Origin: Allantophomopsis cytisporea | Taxonomy: Eukaryota; Ascomycota; Leotiomycetes; Phacidiales; Phacidiaceae | Direction: 5' to 3' | Assembly (NCBI GenBank): GCA_024752435.1 | Contig: CP103024.1 | Coordinates: 248,001-312,000, forward strand | Length of the DNA: 64,000 nt | Part shown: positions 23,736 through 35,034 of the stretch, piece by piece | How the letters are laid out: the number at the start of each line of letters is the position of its first letter | Position numbering within the stretch: the first letter of the stretch is position 1 | Made by a program: the position numbers and the translations under genes | The notes under the pieces: generated by a model | Databases searched by the model: none | What the model saw: the letters and a program-made list of their open reading frames with translations, nothing else | What the model was told of the DNA's origin: nothing

Positions 23736-25540
23736 ATGTTTTCTGTTGCAAAGACTCTTGCGGTCCTGTCAGTGGTTTCCACTGCCGCTTCACAATTCGT
23801 CCCTGCGCCAACAGATCTGAAGAATGCGACAGGTTATGCTGGTGTTCCTGTGAGGTACAAGGAAGTTCCAACAGGAATCTGTGAGCTTGACCCAAATGTC
23901 AAGAGTTATTCCGGTTATGCAGATGTTTCTGAAAACGAACACATCTTCTTCTGGTTCTTCGAGGCGCGAAATCAAGATCCAACCGAAGCTCCTCTTACCG
24001 TCTGGATCAATGGCGGACCGGGTTCTTCTTCCATGATTGGGTTGTTCCAGGAAAACGGACCTTGCGGAATTGACATCGATGGCAATGTGTACAATAACCC
24101 ATACTCTTGGTCGAATGCCACTAATATGCTTTATATCGATCAGCCCACCCAGGTTGGTCTGTCATACTCTATCCCGGTGCCAGGTTATGTCGATCCAAAT
24201 TCTGATTACATTGTAACTCTGCCAAATGCAACATGTCCAGATTATGCTATCGATTTCGGCACCTGTGGAACGTACTCGTATCCAAATGAGACCCTCACTG
24301 CGAACTCCACTGCCGCTGCTGCGCCGAACTTCTGGAAGACTCTCCAAGGATTTATGGGAGTATTCCCTCAATACTCTCGCAACAGCTTCCACTTCACCAC
24401 AGAGAGTTATGGCGGTCACTATGGTCCAGTGTTCAACGAGTACATCGAGACACAGAACGCGAAGAACATCTCAGGAGCAAAGAAAATCAACCTCGAGAGC
24501 GTAATGATCGGTAACGGCTGGTACGATCCCTTGATCCAATACCAAGCCTACTACAACTTCACCGTTTACCCCGGAAACACCTACGACTACTCTCCATTCA
24601 ACGACTCCATCTCAGCCCTCTTCTACAACAACCTGTACGGACCCGGCAACTGTGTCGACATGCTCCTCGATTGCAAGAAACCCGGCAGTACGAACGAAGT
24701 CTGCAGCGCTGCGGACAACTTCTGCTACGAGCAAACCGAGAATGTCTACGACCTCTACCTCAACCGTGACGAGTACGATATGCGCGAGCTCGTGCCAGAC
24801 CCATTCCCGTATGCTTTCTATGTTGATTATCTCAACTCTGAGGAGGTCTTGGCGGCTATTGGCGGCTATCAGAATTACTCTGAGAGCTCGAATTCTGTCT
24901 ATGAGGCTTTTAGCAGCACTGGTGATGATAGTCGGGAGGATGATACTATTGCGGATATGAGAGCTTTGGTTGAGCAGGGCGTTACTGTTGTTATGTACAC
25001 TGGAGATGCGGATTATAATGTGGGTTGCTTGTTCCTTTTCTTATTTCCTCTCCTTTTCATTTTTCCCTTGCTAACAACTATCAGTGCAACTGGCTCGGTG
25101 GCCAAGCCGTATCTCGTGAAATCAATCCCCCTCACTTTTCTTCGGCAGGCTACGTGAATATCACGACCAGTGACTCCGTAGTCCATGGACAAGTCAAGCA
25201 AGCTGAAGGCTTCAGCTTCGTGCGAATCTACGAGTCGGGTCACGAAGTGCCTTTCTACCAGCCACTCGCTTCTCTTGAGTTGCTGGAGCGCACTATCGCT
25301 GGCAAAGATCTTGCCACCGGTACAAGATATGTGGCTAAGGGTGACGGATACATTACCAATGGTACTGTGGAGAGTACCTACCGTGAGGGCAATGCTACAA
25401 TTCAGTTCGAGGTGCTCTCATCTAACGCTACTTATAATACTACGCTCAATGGGCCAAACCCTATTTCTAAGCGCTCCGGGCTTCTGAGAAGGGATGGACC
25501 TAGTCATGTTGGGAAAAGATTTAAGCCGGGCAGATCCTGA
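23736..25540 (+). CDS. Secreted serine carboxypeptidase, peptidase family S10
   Basis: Two exons, 23736-25019 and 25085-25540, 579 residues. The protein releases C-terminal amino acids at acid pH, probably outside the cell or in the vacuole. The start at 23736 gives a classic signal peptide (MFSVAKTLAVLSVVSTAASQ); an upstream in-frame ATG at 23667 would bury it. The catalytic triad is complete: Ser about 224 in TESYGG, Asp about 426 in GDADYN immediately before the intron, and His about 481 in YESGHEVPFYQP. The oxyanion/substrate loop WINGGPGSSSM and CNWLGGQAV right after the splice are also present. Many N-glycosylation sequons (NAT, NST, NYT) fit secretion. The intron has a GTGGGT donor. 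Confidence 0.95.
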
Positions 25541-26140
25541 ATTAATGAAAACGGTCGAGGGGAAAACATTCTGGAACGAGCGTGGAAGTAAAAACTCCGA
25601 CACTGCGAAAAAGTTTAGCATTGAATGCAAGCTGTAACTTAATAATGACGATTGCCTTTCATAACTCCCTCATGTCGTTCCGCACGTTGTGTTACGCAAG
25701 GTACATTAGGGCTCAGTGATTATTACTGGATGTTGTAGCCGTTAATGACAAAGGGTTTACCTTCAAAGGTTTAGCTGAATTATGACTGTCATCTTTGCAA
25801 GTCTTTCTCAACTCATAAACAACTCATAAACTGCAACCTCGAAAAAGTCTTGCAGGCTGCCTCGACTGAAGCACAGCCGTCGTATGCACGATGAATCATT
25901 CTTCGGCCCAATCAACCCCAGCAGCTTCAGGCTCAGCCGCGCCCACTGCCACACTGTACAGTTCAACAATCGAACTTGTCTCTCACCTGTAAAGACCTAT
26001 CTGAAGAACCACATTTTTTGTGATCATCTTAATGAGCACCTAGCGTCACTCAGCTTTTATATATATCGTTGAAGACGTTGTCGTCGCTTGCGGTTCTCAT
26101 CCTGATTACCTGTTCATCTCACGACTTGTTGACTCTAGCT
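25541..26140. other. Intergenic region between carboxypeptidase and NLR-like gene
   Basis: About 600 bp, no gene supported. An in-frame ATG at 26069 lies upstream of the preferred NLR start but would add a hydrophobic leader absent from this family. Confidence 0.5.
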
Positions 26141-29100
26141 ATGGCGCAATATCTCCGACATGAAGACTATACAATTGCATGGATATGTGCAATTTCTGTC
26201 GAAGTCGAGGCGGCGAGGTCAATGTTAGAAGAAACACACGTGGGAGTCTTCCCGCAGCTGCCTGGCGATGACAACGTCTACGGATTCGCAGGGAGAATTG
26301 GAGAAAGCAATGTTGTTATAGCCCGCTTGCCAGAACAGAGGACTGGGAATGTGGCTGCAGCAACTCTTATGACCCAAATCAAAAGGTCGTTCATCAATTT
26401 GGAATACGCGTTTATGGTGGGCATTGGTGCTGGAGTTCCCGGGCCCGATGGCAAAGATCCTGATATCAGGCTGGGTGATGTCGTTGTCGCATTTCCCACG
26501 GACAAGAGTTCAGGCATAGTAGGATATGAGCTGGGAAAAGAGACAGACTATGGGTTCCTGAAACGGCGTGATTGCTCTTATCAGATGGATCGAATCTTGC
26601 AAAACACTATTTCCTTGATTAAGCAAAAGTCTGAGTACACCGGAGCAAATGAGTTCGTCAAACATCTCAATACCCGTACATCTCTCTCAGGGCGAAAGAG
26701 ACGTCACGGTGAAGAAACTCCTTATGAAAATCATGGCTCTGTTCGAGGGAAGCATACACATCCAGGTCAAGCAGGATTCCAGGATGTTCTACATGACGCA
26801 GAGACGGATCAAATAATATGTCGGCAGCCACGGGCTGATCCAGCAGAGCCTATCGTCCATTACGGAGCCATCGCATCGGGAGACAAATTGATCAAGAACT
26901 GTGAGTTGAGAGAAAAGCTGAGAAGAGAATATGGGGTCTTGTGCATAGAAATGGAGGGCACTGGCGTTCGAGATGGTTATCCGGCTGCTGTAATTCGAGG
27001 TGTCAGTGATTATGCAGACAGCCATAAGAACGATGCCTGGCAAGCGTATGCAGCCACAGTTGCTGCGGCTTATGCCACCGAAGTTATTCGCAGCATTCCA
27101 CCAAGAAAAATCAACCCAGTCAGTCAAGGTTAGTGGCTTCTTTCTGATTTTATGTCCACAAGTACTAATTTGTTCCAAGCACCAACATCCAAGGCAGATA
27201 TCACCGACGAAGAAAAGACAGCTAGTATGGAGTCACTATTGTTTGAACAGATTGATGCGCGTCTTACCAATATCGGGAAAGCTCATGCGAAAACATGTAG
27301 CTGGTTGTACCAGCGGAAGGAATATACGGACTGGCTTGATAAAGAGTGTGCTCTAGAACATCACGGCTTCCTTTGGATCAAAGGAAAACCAGGCGCAGGA
27401 AAGTCTACAATCATGAAGAACATCCTTGGATCCAAGAGACTACCTGTGGGAGCTACCATTGTATCATTCTTCTTCAACGCACGAGGTAGTACTCTGGAGA
27501 AGTCGGTATTGGGAATGTATCGCTCACTTCTTTACCAAATCCTGAAGGCTATCCCCGAGCTACAAGACGATTTTGTCCCGGTATGGCTCAAGAAGACAAC
27601 AAATGGGAACAGCGATGGGACTGTACGAGAGCTGCAAGAAATCTTAGAAACGGCTGTTAATAGACTTCAACAAAAGCATCAATTTGTCTTCCTAATTGAT
27701 GCTCTTGATGAGTGCGAAGAAACTGAGATTCGATCTATGGTTGAAGCCTTTGAGTCTCTAGGAGAACAGTCTGTCTCTCAGCAGAAATCTCTTTGGATAT
27801 GTTTCGCTAGTCGGCATTATCCTCACATTACTATTCAGAAGTGTGTGGAGTTAATTGTTGAGAATCAAGCAGGTCACGAGGAGGACATTGGAAAATATGT
27901 GCAAAGCAAATTCAAGGCTCCGAAAGGAAAGAAGATGGATTTTATCAGATCTAAAATCCTCCAAAAGGCCTCAGGAGTATTTCTGTGGGTTGGTTTGGTC
28001 GTGAGGATTCTGAACGAGGAGATCGACCATGGGCAGATGCATCGACTAGAAGAAAAGCTCGATGGACTTCCGGTAGAACTAGACAATCTGTTCGCCGACA
28101 TCTTATCACGGGACAACAATAGAATCGTTGAAACAACACTGTGCTTACAGTGGCTGTTGTTTGCAAGGAGACCTCTTAAGCGTGAAGAGCTTTACTTCGC
28201 TGTCTTGTATGGATTGGAGCCCACAGCGCTTCAGTATTGGGATCCAACCGAGGAAGAATCGAACAATTACACCGTCCGAAATTTCATTTGAAGCTGCTCG
28301 AAAGGTCTTGCAGGGGTAGCTAGGAATCAAACTGTCCAATTCATTCATGAGACTGTACGCAGCTTTTTCCTTACAGACAATGGGTTGGCCAGACTTGATC
28401 CTACACTCGAAAACAACATGATCGGATTGAGTGAAGATAAGCTTAAGCTTTGCTGTCATCAGTGCATCTCAACAGAGAATTTTGATACCATTTTCGAGAC
28501 TCCACTGCCAAAGGCGAAAGACAAAGCTGCATTGGTGCTGCGAAAAGAGGTTTGCGACCAACTCCCATTTCTTGAATATGCTGTACAAAACGTATTTAAG
28601 CATGCAGAAACCGCGCAGGAGCTTGGTGTTCCTCAAGCAGCATTTCTTTCTATTTACAAAGTTCCCCAAAGTCTCTATCTTCAGCGTTGGAGGAATTTCA
28701 ACAACCTATTTGAAAAACATACTCTTCGTCGACATCCATCTCAAGTTGAACTCCTCTATATTCTTTCAGAACAGGGGCTATCAAGTCTCATCGAAGTTCT
28801 GCTGCAACCTCCGCTTGATTTGGACGTTGATCATCAGGGAGGGCGTTACGATAGTGCTCTACAAGTGGCTTCGCTACTTGGACATTCAAGAATTGTTGAG
28901 CTTCTCATTGATGCAGGAGCCAGTATCAATACTCCAGGACGAGATTACCCCCCACTAATAGCGGCTATATCAAAGTCACAAGTCGACGTTGCTGATCTTT
29001 TGCTTGAAAGGGGTGCAAATCCAGTTTTGCTAAATAAAAAGGCCATGGCACCACTATATTTTGCGGCAGCTCAAGGTCTTAAAACAATTGTGGAGAGACT

Positions 29101-30046
29101 AGTAACAGACTTTGAAGTCGATCTAGATCCTAAGGGTGCAAATGGAGACACACCATTATATGCAGCCATCGAAAATGGGCACCGTGAAACAGCAAAGTTT
29201 TTACTTGAAAGGGAGGCTAAGATGGAGATTTCAAATTATAGCGAGCAGCTACTTAGAGCTTGTGAGCTATGTCGTGAAAAAGTAGTGAAGTTTCTACTTG
29301 ATACTGGAGCAGATGCGAATGCACAGGGTGGGGAGTATGGAAACGCGTTGCAGGCAGCTTGCTGTGATAGCCGGGAAGAGATAGTGAAGCTACTACTTGA
29401 GAAGGGGGCGGACGTGAATGCACAGGGTGGGTATTTCGGAAACGCGTTGCAGGCAGCTTGCCGTAATGGCGGGGAAGAGATAGTGAAGCTACTACTTGAG
29501 AAGGGGGCGGACGTGAATGTACAGGGTGGGGAGTTTGGAAACGCGTTGCAGGCAGCTTGCTTTAATAGCCTGGAAAAGATAGTGAAGCTACTACTTGAGA
29601 AGGGGGCGGACATAAATGTACAAGGTGGGGAGTATGGAAGCGCGTTGCAGGCAGCTTGCTATAATCGCCGGGGACAGGTGGTAAAGCTACTACTTGAGAA
29701 GGGGGCGGACGTGAATGCACAGGGTGGGGAGTATGGAAACGCGTTGCAGGCAGCTTGCTATATGGGCCGGGAAGAGATGGTGAAGCTACTACTTGAGAAG
29801 GGGGCGGACGTGAATGTACAGGGTGGGGAGTATGGAAACGCGTTGCAGGCAGCTTGCTATATGGGCCGGGAAGAGGTGGTGAAGCTACTACTTGAGAAAG
29901 GGGCGGACGTGAATGCACAGGGTGAGTATTACGGAAATGCATTGCAGGCAGCTGAGTCCAGTAATTTCGGATCTAGACAAACAAAAACAACGATAGTAAA
30001 GCTGCTGATTGAAGCGGGTGCTCAGAAAAGGATAGAAAGTGGTTAA
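26141..30046 (+). pseudogene. PNP-NACHT-ankyrin NLR-like protein, interrupted by one in-frame TGA
   Basis: Two exons, 26141-27128 and 27180-30046, would give 1284 codons. The start at 26141 (MAQYLRHEDYTIAWICAI) matches the usual N-terminus of fungal nucleoside-phosphorylase-like domains. That domain spans about residues 1-325 and includes GIGAGVPG, EMEGTGV and IRGVSDYADS. A NACHT NTPase follows: P-loop GKPGAGKST at about 398-406 and Walker B LIDALDE at about 501-507. Codon 700 is TGA (28289-28291). The frame resumes directly with SKGLAGVARNQTVQFIHETV, the conserved post-NACHT region, then ankyrin repeats to 30046. This architecture belongs to fungal STAND/NLR receptors linked to non-self recognition. 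The single stop may mark a recent pseudogene, two products, or a sequence error. Confidence 0.85.
29306..29998 (+). repeat. Near-identical 99-bp tandem repeats encoding ankyrin units
   Basis: Seven consecutive 33-residue units of the form GADVNAQGGEYGNALQAAC begin at 29306, 29405, 29504, 29603, 29702, 29801 and 29900. Units 2-6 are almost identical in DNA, and the seventh diverges. Differences concentrate in the seven residues after QAAC (for example CDSREEI, RNGGEEI, FNSLEKI, YNRRGQV, YMGREEM). Confidence 0.95.
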
Positions 30047-31697
30047 TTCGTAATTGAGTTATGAAATTACGGTTCTCATAATGTAACGCATTTGTGTGAA
30101 TGTGAAGTGAATCTTGAACACCTAGGGATTCATGTGAAAGTAGATGTTCCATAGCACCAGAAGGCATCTTCATAAGTGAAAGAAAAGAACTAAAGAAATA
30201 CATGTATATTAGTCAGGTCAGTTGATGACTGGATAAACAGCTATTAAGTTATTATATGGATCTCCTGAACACTGTAGCATTGCGAAAACAGGTACTCAAA
30301 GGCAACACAAATGTATATATCAAGAGCACTTATAGAACTCTTGGAGAGCTTCAATCTTTAGTGATCAGTTCGACCAACCAAAGGTACTACAAATTTCAAT
30401 TGGCAGCGCTATAGAGTCACTTGATGTTGCTGTAAGCTATAAAGTATCAATTTCTTGATACTATGCAAATGCGTACGGTCCTAGACATAGGAATTATTTA
30501 TTGACACATATAACATTGGAGCTGCGCGATGCCCACGGACCAAGGTGTCTGAGGCATTACCAAAAGAGCGCCAAGTCCTTCTGAATCTGCTGGTTACGAG
30601 CATTGGAACTGGACTCATTGTATAAGTCTATTTTCATTTACGTATTTAGGTATTTACTTAGGTATAAAATTAAGATACAAATCGCCTTACGGTCTAGTTT
30701 TCAATTGTAGAATCGACGGAAGAATGATAAGAAAAGTCTAAATTCGGAATAAGCTTACTGTACATACATAATAACCCTCCAACCTCCACCATCCAATCAC
30801 CCAGCACCACATCGTACAAACATTCCAATTTCTGCATCTCTTGAAACTTTTCCACCACCACTCTCAATCTCCACCAATCCGTCCCACAAAGTCAAAGAAT
30901 CAACATCATCAATCCCAGTCCCGTCACCGTTTCGTTCATTCACAACGGCGTCGAGCCCGCCCATTGGCCTCCCAACCGGCGGTCCATGCACGCGCTCCAG
31001 CCTTATTCTATGGATCCCTTCCTCACCTCTCACCTCTCACCTCTCACCACTCACACATACACAGCACAATGTTTCACACCTCTGTGCGCGCATGCAAGCG
31101 CCCAGCACCACCCATCGACAGCCATCGACGCAAATAGCCCGCCCGTCCAATCACCGCGCTGTCCTGGGCGATCTTCGTCTGCGTTTGGCTGTGGACTTGG
31201 CCGCCGTCGACTCGGATTGCTGTTTGTTTACGGCGGCTTGTATCTTCCGTCCTATTTGTGGTGGCGGCTCGGGTGCATGCGATGCGCTGCGCTGCACTGC
31301 GCTGCTATGTCTGCTATGCAGGTGGAGCGGAGCGCTTGGGGGCCGAGGCTGGGCGCTTCGAGAGGTGAGGGTATTTATGGATTGGGGATGGGGATGTGAT
31401 ATATGAATGGCGATGGTGGGAGTGTAATAGGGTGGGTTTGTTGAATGTCCTGCTTTACTTTACTCTGATTTACTTTTATTTTATCTTGCGTTGCTGTTTC
31501 CAGTGTGGAGTTGATCTTCATTATCTTCTTTTCTTCAATTCATTTAGTCATTCATCAGTCCATCCTTCCCTCTCTCCTTCGTCTCCTTCGACCTTGACTT
31601 TGTCTCGTACAAGTATACAAGTCCACCTTCCCTATCTATCGTCGTCATCCCTATCTATCATCGTCACTCTTACGCCTAATCATCCACATAATCAACC
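30047..31697. other. Intergenic region between the NLR-like and MARVEL-like genes
   Basis: About 1.65 kb. The left part to about 30750 is A/T-rich. The right part is C/T-rich, with repeats of CACCTCTCACCTCTCACC at about 31024-31050, and forms the promoter/leader of the next gene. No gene supported. Confidence 0.5.
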
Positions 31698-32515
31698 ATG
31701 TCTCAAAAATCCCAATTTTCCCCAACAATCACCTCCTTCCCATCTTCCCCCTCCTCCTTCACTCGCAACGCATCCAAGCCCTCCGCCGCCCTCCGCGCTA
31801 CTACTTCTGCCCACCAGGGCCTCAACATCCTCATCCTCTTCATCGGTCTCACAATCATCGGCACCGAGTCCGCTGCCATCGCCGTCTTCCGCCAGACGTA
31901 CGACCCGCGCACCATCGAGCTGCTGCCGCTATGGCCTGCGAAGTTCAACCTCGGGCCCAGCATTGCGTGTTTGGTTGTAGGATGTCTGGTTGTTGTTGGG
32001 AGTTTGGCTGTGTTGGTTGTCAGTAAAGTTCCTTGGGTAAGTTTACTTCCTTTCAATTATTATACTCGATATCGAGGGCGGTTTTGCGAGACAAGGAGGA
32101 GATGAAATGGAGCGTTGTGGGCTATGGGGAAGACTGGAAATAAATAGGATGTTATTTGAGGAGTCATTAATGTTTCTAGCTATCGTCCAAACCTATCCTG
32201 CGCACCGCTACGACCGCCCTTGGCTCTGGCCTCGCCCTTGCTGCCGCTATCACGGCTACGGCGCTCTACTATGCCGTCAATAATAGCCGTACCGTCGATA
32301 CTCTGCAAAGCTGGACGTGTAGATGGGCTAAGGTTGACATGGATTCCGCTCCTCACTGGGGCTCGCTTTGTGCGGAGAGCAAGGCTGCGCTGTATTTGAC
32401 TGTCTTGATGGTTCCTCTCGAGGTCATTGCATTGAGCATGTTGGCCGTTGGGTTCGGAAAGAGTGCGAAGAGAGATACTGAGGAGAAGGGAGGTGAGAGC
32501 CCGGCTTTGTCTTGA
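31698..32515 (+). CDS. Four-helix membrane protein, MARVEL-like
   Basis: Two exons, 31698-32036 and 32180-32515, 224 residues. Four hydrophobic helices are visible: around LNILILFIGLTIIGTESAAI, ACLVVGCLVVVGSLAVLVV, LGSGLALAAAITATALYYAV and LYLTVLMVPLEVIALSMLAV. The Ser/Thr-rich N-terminus and charged C-terminus lie on the same side. A loop between helices 3 and 4 carries two cysteines and conserved-looking Trp residues (SWTCRWAKVD, HWGSLCAES). This layout matches small fungal MARVEL-type plasma-membrane proteins, but I rely on topology, not on a diagnostic motif. Confidence 0.75.
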
Positions 32516-35034
32516 GGGTAGACCTTTTAAGATGGTAGACGGTAGATGGTATTGATGTTGGAATGAAATGGAACTGGAAATGCAATAGGATGAATTGGAT
32601 GATACTACTTGTTACGAAGATCTATGTGTTAGATTCTGACATTATTATGTAATGGACTTGAATTAAAATTATCTGCCGCATCGTGAAAACGTGATGATTC
32701 AGAATAGCACTGTTGAGGTAATTCGAGCCGATACTTGCACACTCCAACCCTACCAAACGTTCAGCTCTATTTTCGATTCATGAGACAATGTATTGGATTG
32801 CCCCGCGCCCTCTCGAGTCCGAGGACATGGTATTGAAGACGGACCCTGAAATCGGGGAAGCCGATCGAGCCACGACGGTTCGGGACGAGTGAGACTGGAG
32901 GCGCCGCCCACTGCCCTCTACGTTGGTTCCAAAAACCAAACCAAAAATCGAACGAGAGAATGGAAAGATGCGAAAATGCGGAGATATCCTCTCCACAGGA
33001 CTAGCTGATGACACGAAGGATTCCATACTGAAGAGGACAATCGCAGAACCCTCGGCATGCACAAGGCTATGGTGGCTACTCGCCTCAAACATACGGAGCA
33101 TCTAGATACGTACGTTGCTTCTGCTGGCAGCCGTGGCGGATGTTGACACTTATATGATTTGTAGACGGAAGGGTGCTCGAGGCAAGACAATACAATGTAG
33201 GGAATGTATGGAGGGCCGCAGATTGGTGGTGCGAGTCACGGCACTTGGATTGTTTTGTCGTTGATATCCATGTGCATTGGTTATGTTTGGAAGATAGGGT
33301 GTGCATACATGTACAGTATGTAGAGTATGTACTGTACGTACATATGCAGTTGAGTAAGTTTTGTGTAGTTAATCTGCTGCACTTCATGGATACTGACAGG
33401 TTTGGTGTCAAGTTACAACACAACGACTATGTCTACTAGTTGGAGCCGTGATGAGCGCCTGGTACTTGGAGCACAGCTGAAAGGGGGTCTTGCTCATTGT
33501 GGCGTTGCGTAGTTGACTCGAGGTGAGAATGATTGTGTGATCGGTGATTTGATGATGGCTGTGCTCTACAAATATGTGAATGATGGATATTGGACGGTGA
33601 ACGAACGGTGAAGGGTGAAGCACCCAGGCATTGTATGTGTAAATAGAATGCGTCGTTGAATATGGCGTTGACGGTGAGACGTGGAGTTCTTCGTTCAACC
33701 TTTGATGATGTTCCTTTGTAGTAAGGAGGACTGTCGGTGGCTGGTCTGGTTGTTTGGGTGTCTGCTTCGGAGACACTACGCCCTACCCTTACCTGAATGT
33801 GGGTGGTCTGGACGCCTTTCTACAGCGTAGATCACCTTGGACCTCATTGCCACGACATAAACGAAAGTGACAGGACACTGCGGCTTGTTTAAAGTAATTC
33901 TTGGTCATTACTAGTGTTGCTTACTGAACTGGTTTGACTGGTTACGGCAGGTCAACATTATGCAAAGAAAAGAGAGGAGGAGGAGGAGGAGGAGGAAGAG
34001 GAGGAAGAGGAAGAAGAGGAAGAAGAGGACGAAGAAGACGAAGAGAGAGAGAGAAAGAAAGAGCTGAAAGTTTGGATAATAGGATAATCGGACATTATCT
34101 AGGATATTGATATCTGGTGTAGTTACACTGTACCCTCTCAATTACTTCATTTAATGAAGAGTAAGGAAAGAGACCATTATCACTGTCAAGGGAAGACATT
34201 CGACAAAGTATCATCATCATTACTTCAATCTGCTTTTGATCTTCATTCATACCCAAATACACCTTATTCTCCTCTGTCAAGGTTCAATCGACATTCCTTC
34301 CTCTTTGTTGTTGTCATCCTCCATACTTCCTCCGCTACATCTAGACTTCCATTCCTCCCATCACAAAATACATACTACTATTACTTCTACTACATATTAC
34401 CACTACTACGCATATTTGCATCACATCACTTCACATCAAGTCGCATTCGCATTCGCATCATTGCCACCTTTCAATACTTTCTTATTCTACCCTGGCTGCA
34501 TCTTCATCGAATTGTCCGAGAAGCTGCCTCTGTTACTGGATCAGAAAATTAAAAATAGCTAGAGTTGGTTGCCAGCTATCCTTGCATCACACACTCTTAT
34601 CTCTACTCTCAACGGAGTCGGACACACTCTCTGGTACTTGCACCCAGCTTAAATGATCAACGCGACTTGAGATCGAACAAGAGTGGACACACGACCAGCG
34701 GGCGAGACTACCACTATCATATCCCCACCAGAATATATGTAATCTACACATATCCACTTGCTCCAGCTCATCAGCAATTTTCCACGTCTCCTACGAGGAA
34801 AGAGGATTGCGAATTTGAATAAAGAAAGCGGTTCTTCAAAAAGTCGTGGTTCGACCACTACGACTTTCTTCTGGTACTCTTCGGATTATTATCACAAGCC
34901 ACACGAAATTCAGGACCGAAAAAGGACGAGATAAGGAACTCCCATGGTTCACATACGTACAACCCCAGAAACCCAAGAATAGCAGATACAGCAGAGAGAA
35001 AAGACAGGAAGTCAACTACATACCTCTCACGAGA
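32516..35034. other. Long intergenic region before the MIF-like gene
   Basis: About 2.5 kb without a supportable gene. It contains a purine-only tract at about 33965-34070 and long C/T- and A/C-rich leaders at 34230-34560. An open frame from 34846 runs in phase into the MIF-like gene and could be an N-terminal extension, but it lacks protein-like composition. Confidence 0.5.
33965..34070 (+). repeat. Imperfect GAG/GAA polypurine tract
   Basis: About 105 bases of almost pure A/G, starting as (GAG)n, passing through AAGAGG and GAAGAC variants, and ending in GA and GAAA runs. Only a few C residues interrupt it. Such tracts can form triplex DNA. Confidence 0.85.

Noticed and set aside
26069..26140. 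Upstream in-frame start for the NLR-like gene with a hydrophobic leader
   Set aside because: The family normally starts right before the HEDYTIAWICA motif; the extension reads like untranslated leader.
29236..29942. Minus-strand open frames across the ankyrin repeats
   Set aside because: They arise from the 99-bp repeat read backwards; the plus strand encodes a clear ankyrin consensus.
29306..29998. Regular repeats that could be mistaken for a CRISPR or satellite array
   Set aside because: The repeats are contiguous without spacers, in frame, and encode 33-residue ankyrin units in a eukaryotic gene.
34846..35034. N-terminal extension of the MIF-like protein from ATG 34846
   Set aside because: Open by chance in frame but with no conserved or structured sequence; ATG 35035 is a sufficient start. 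It cannot be fully excluded.
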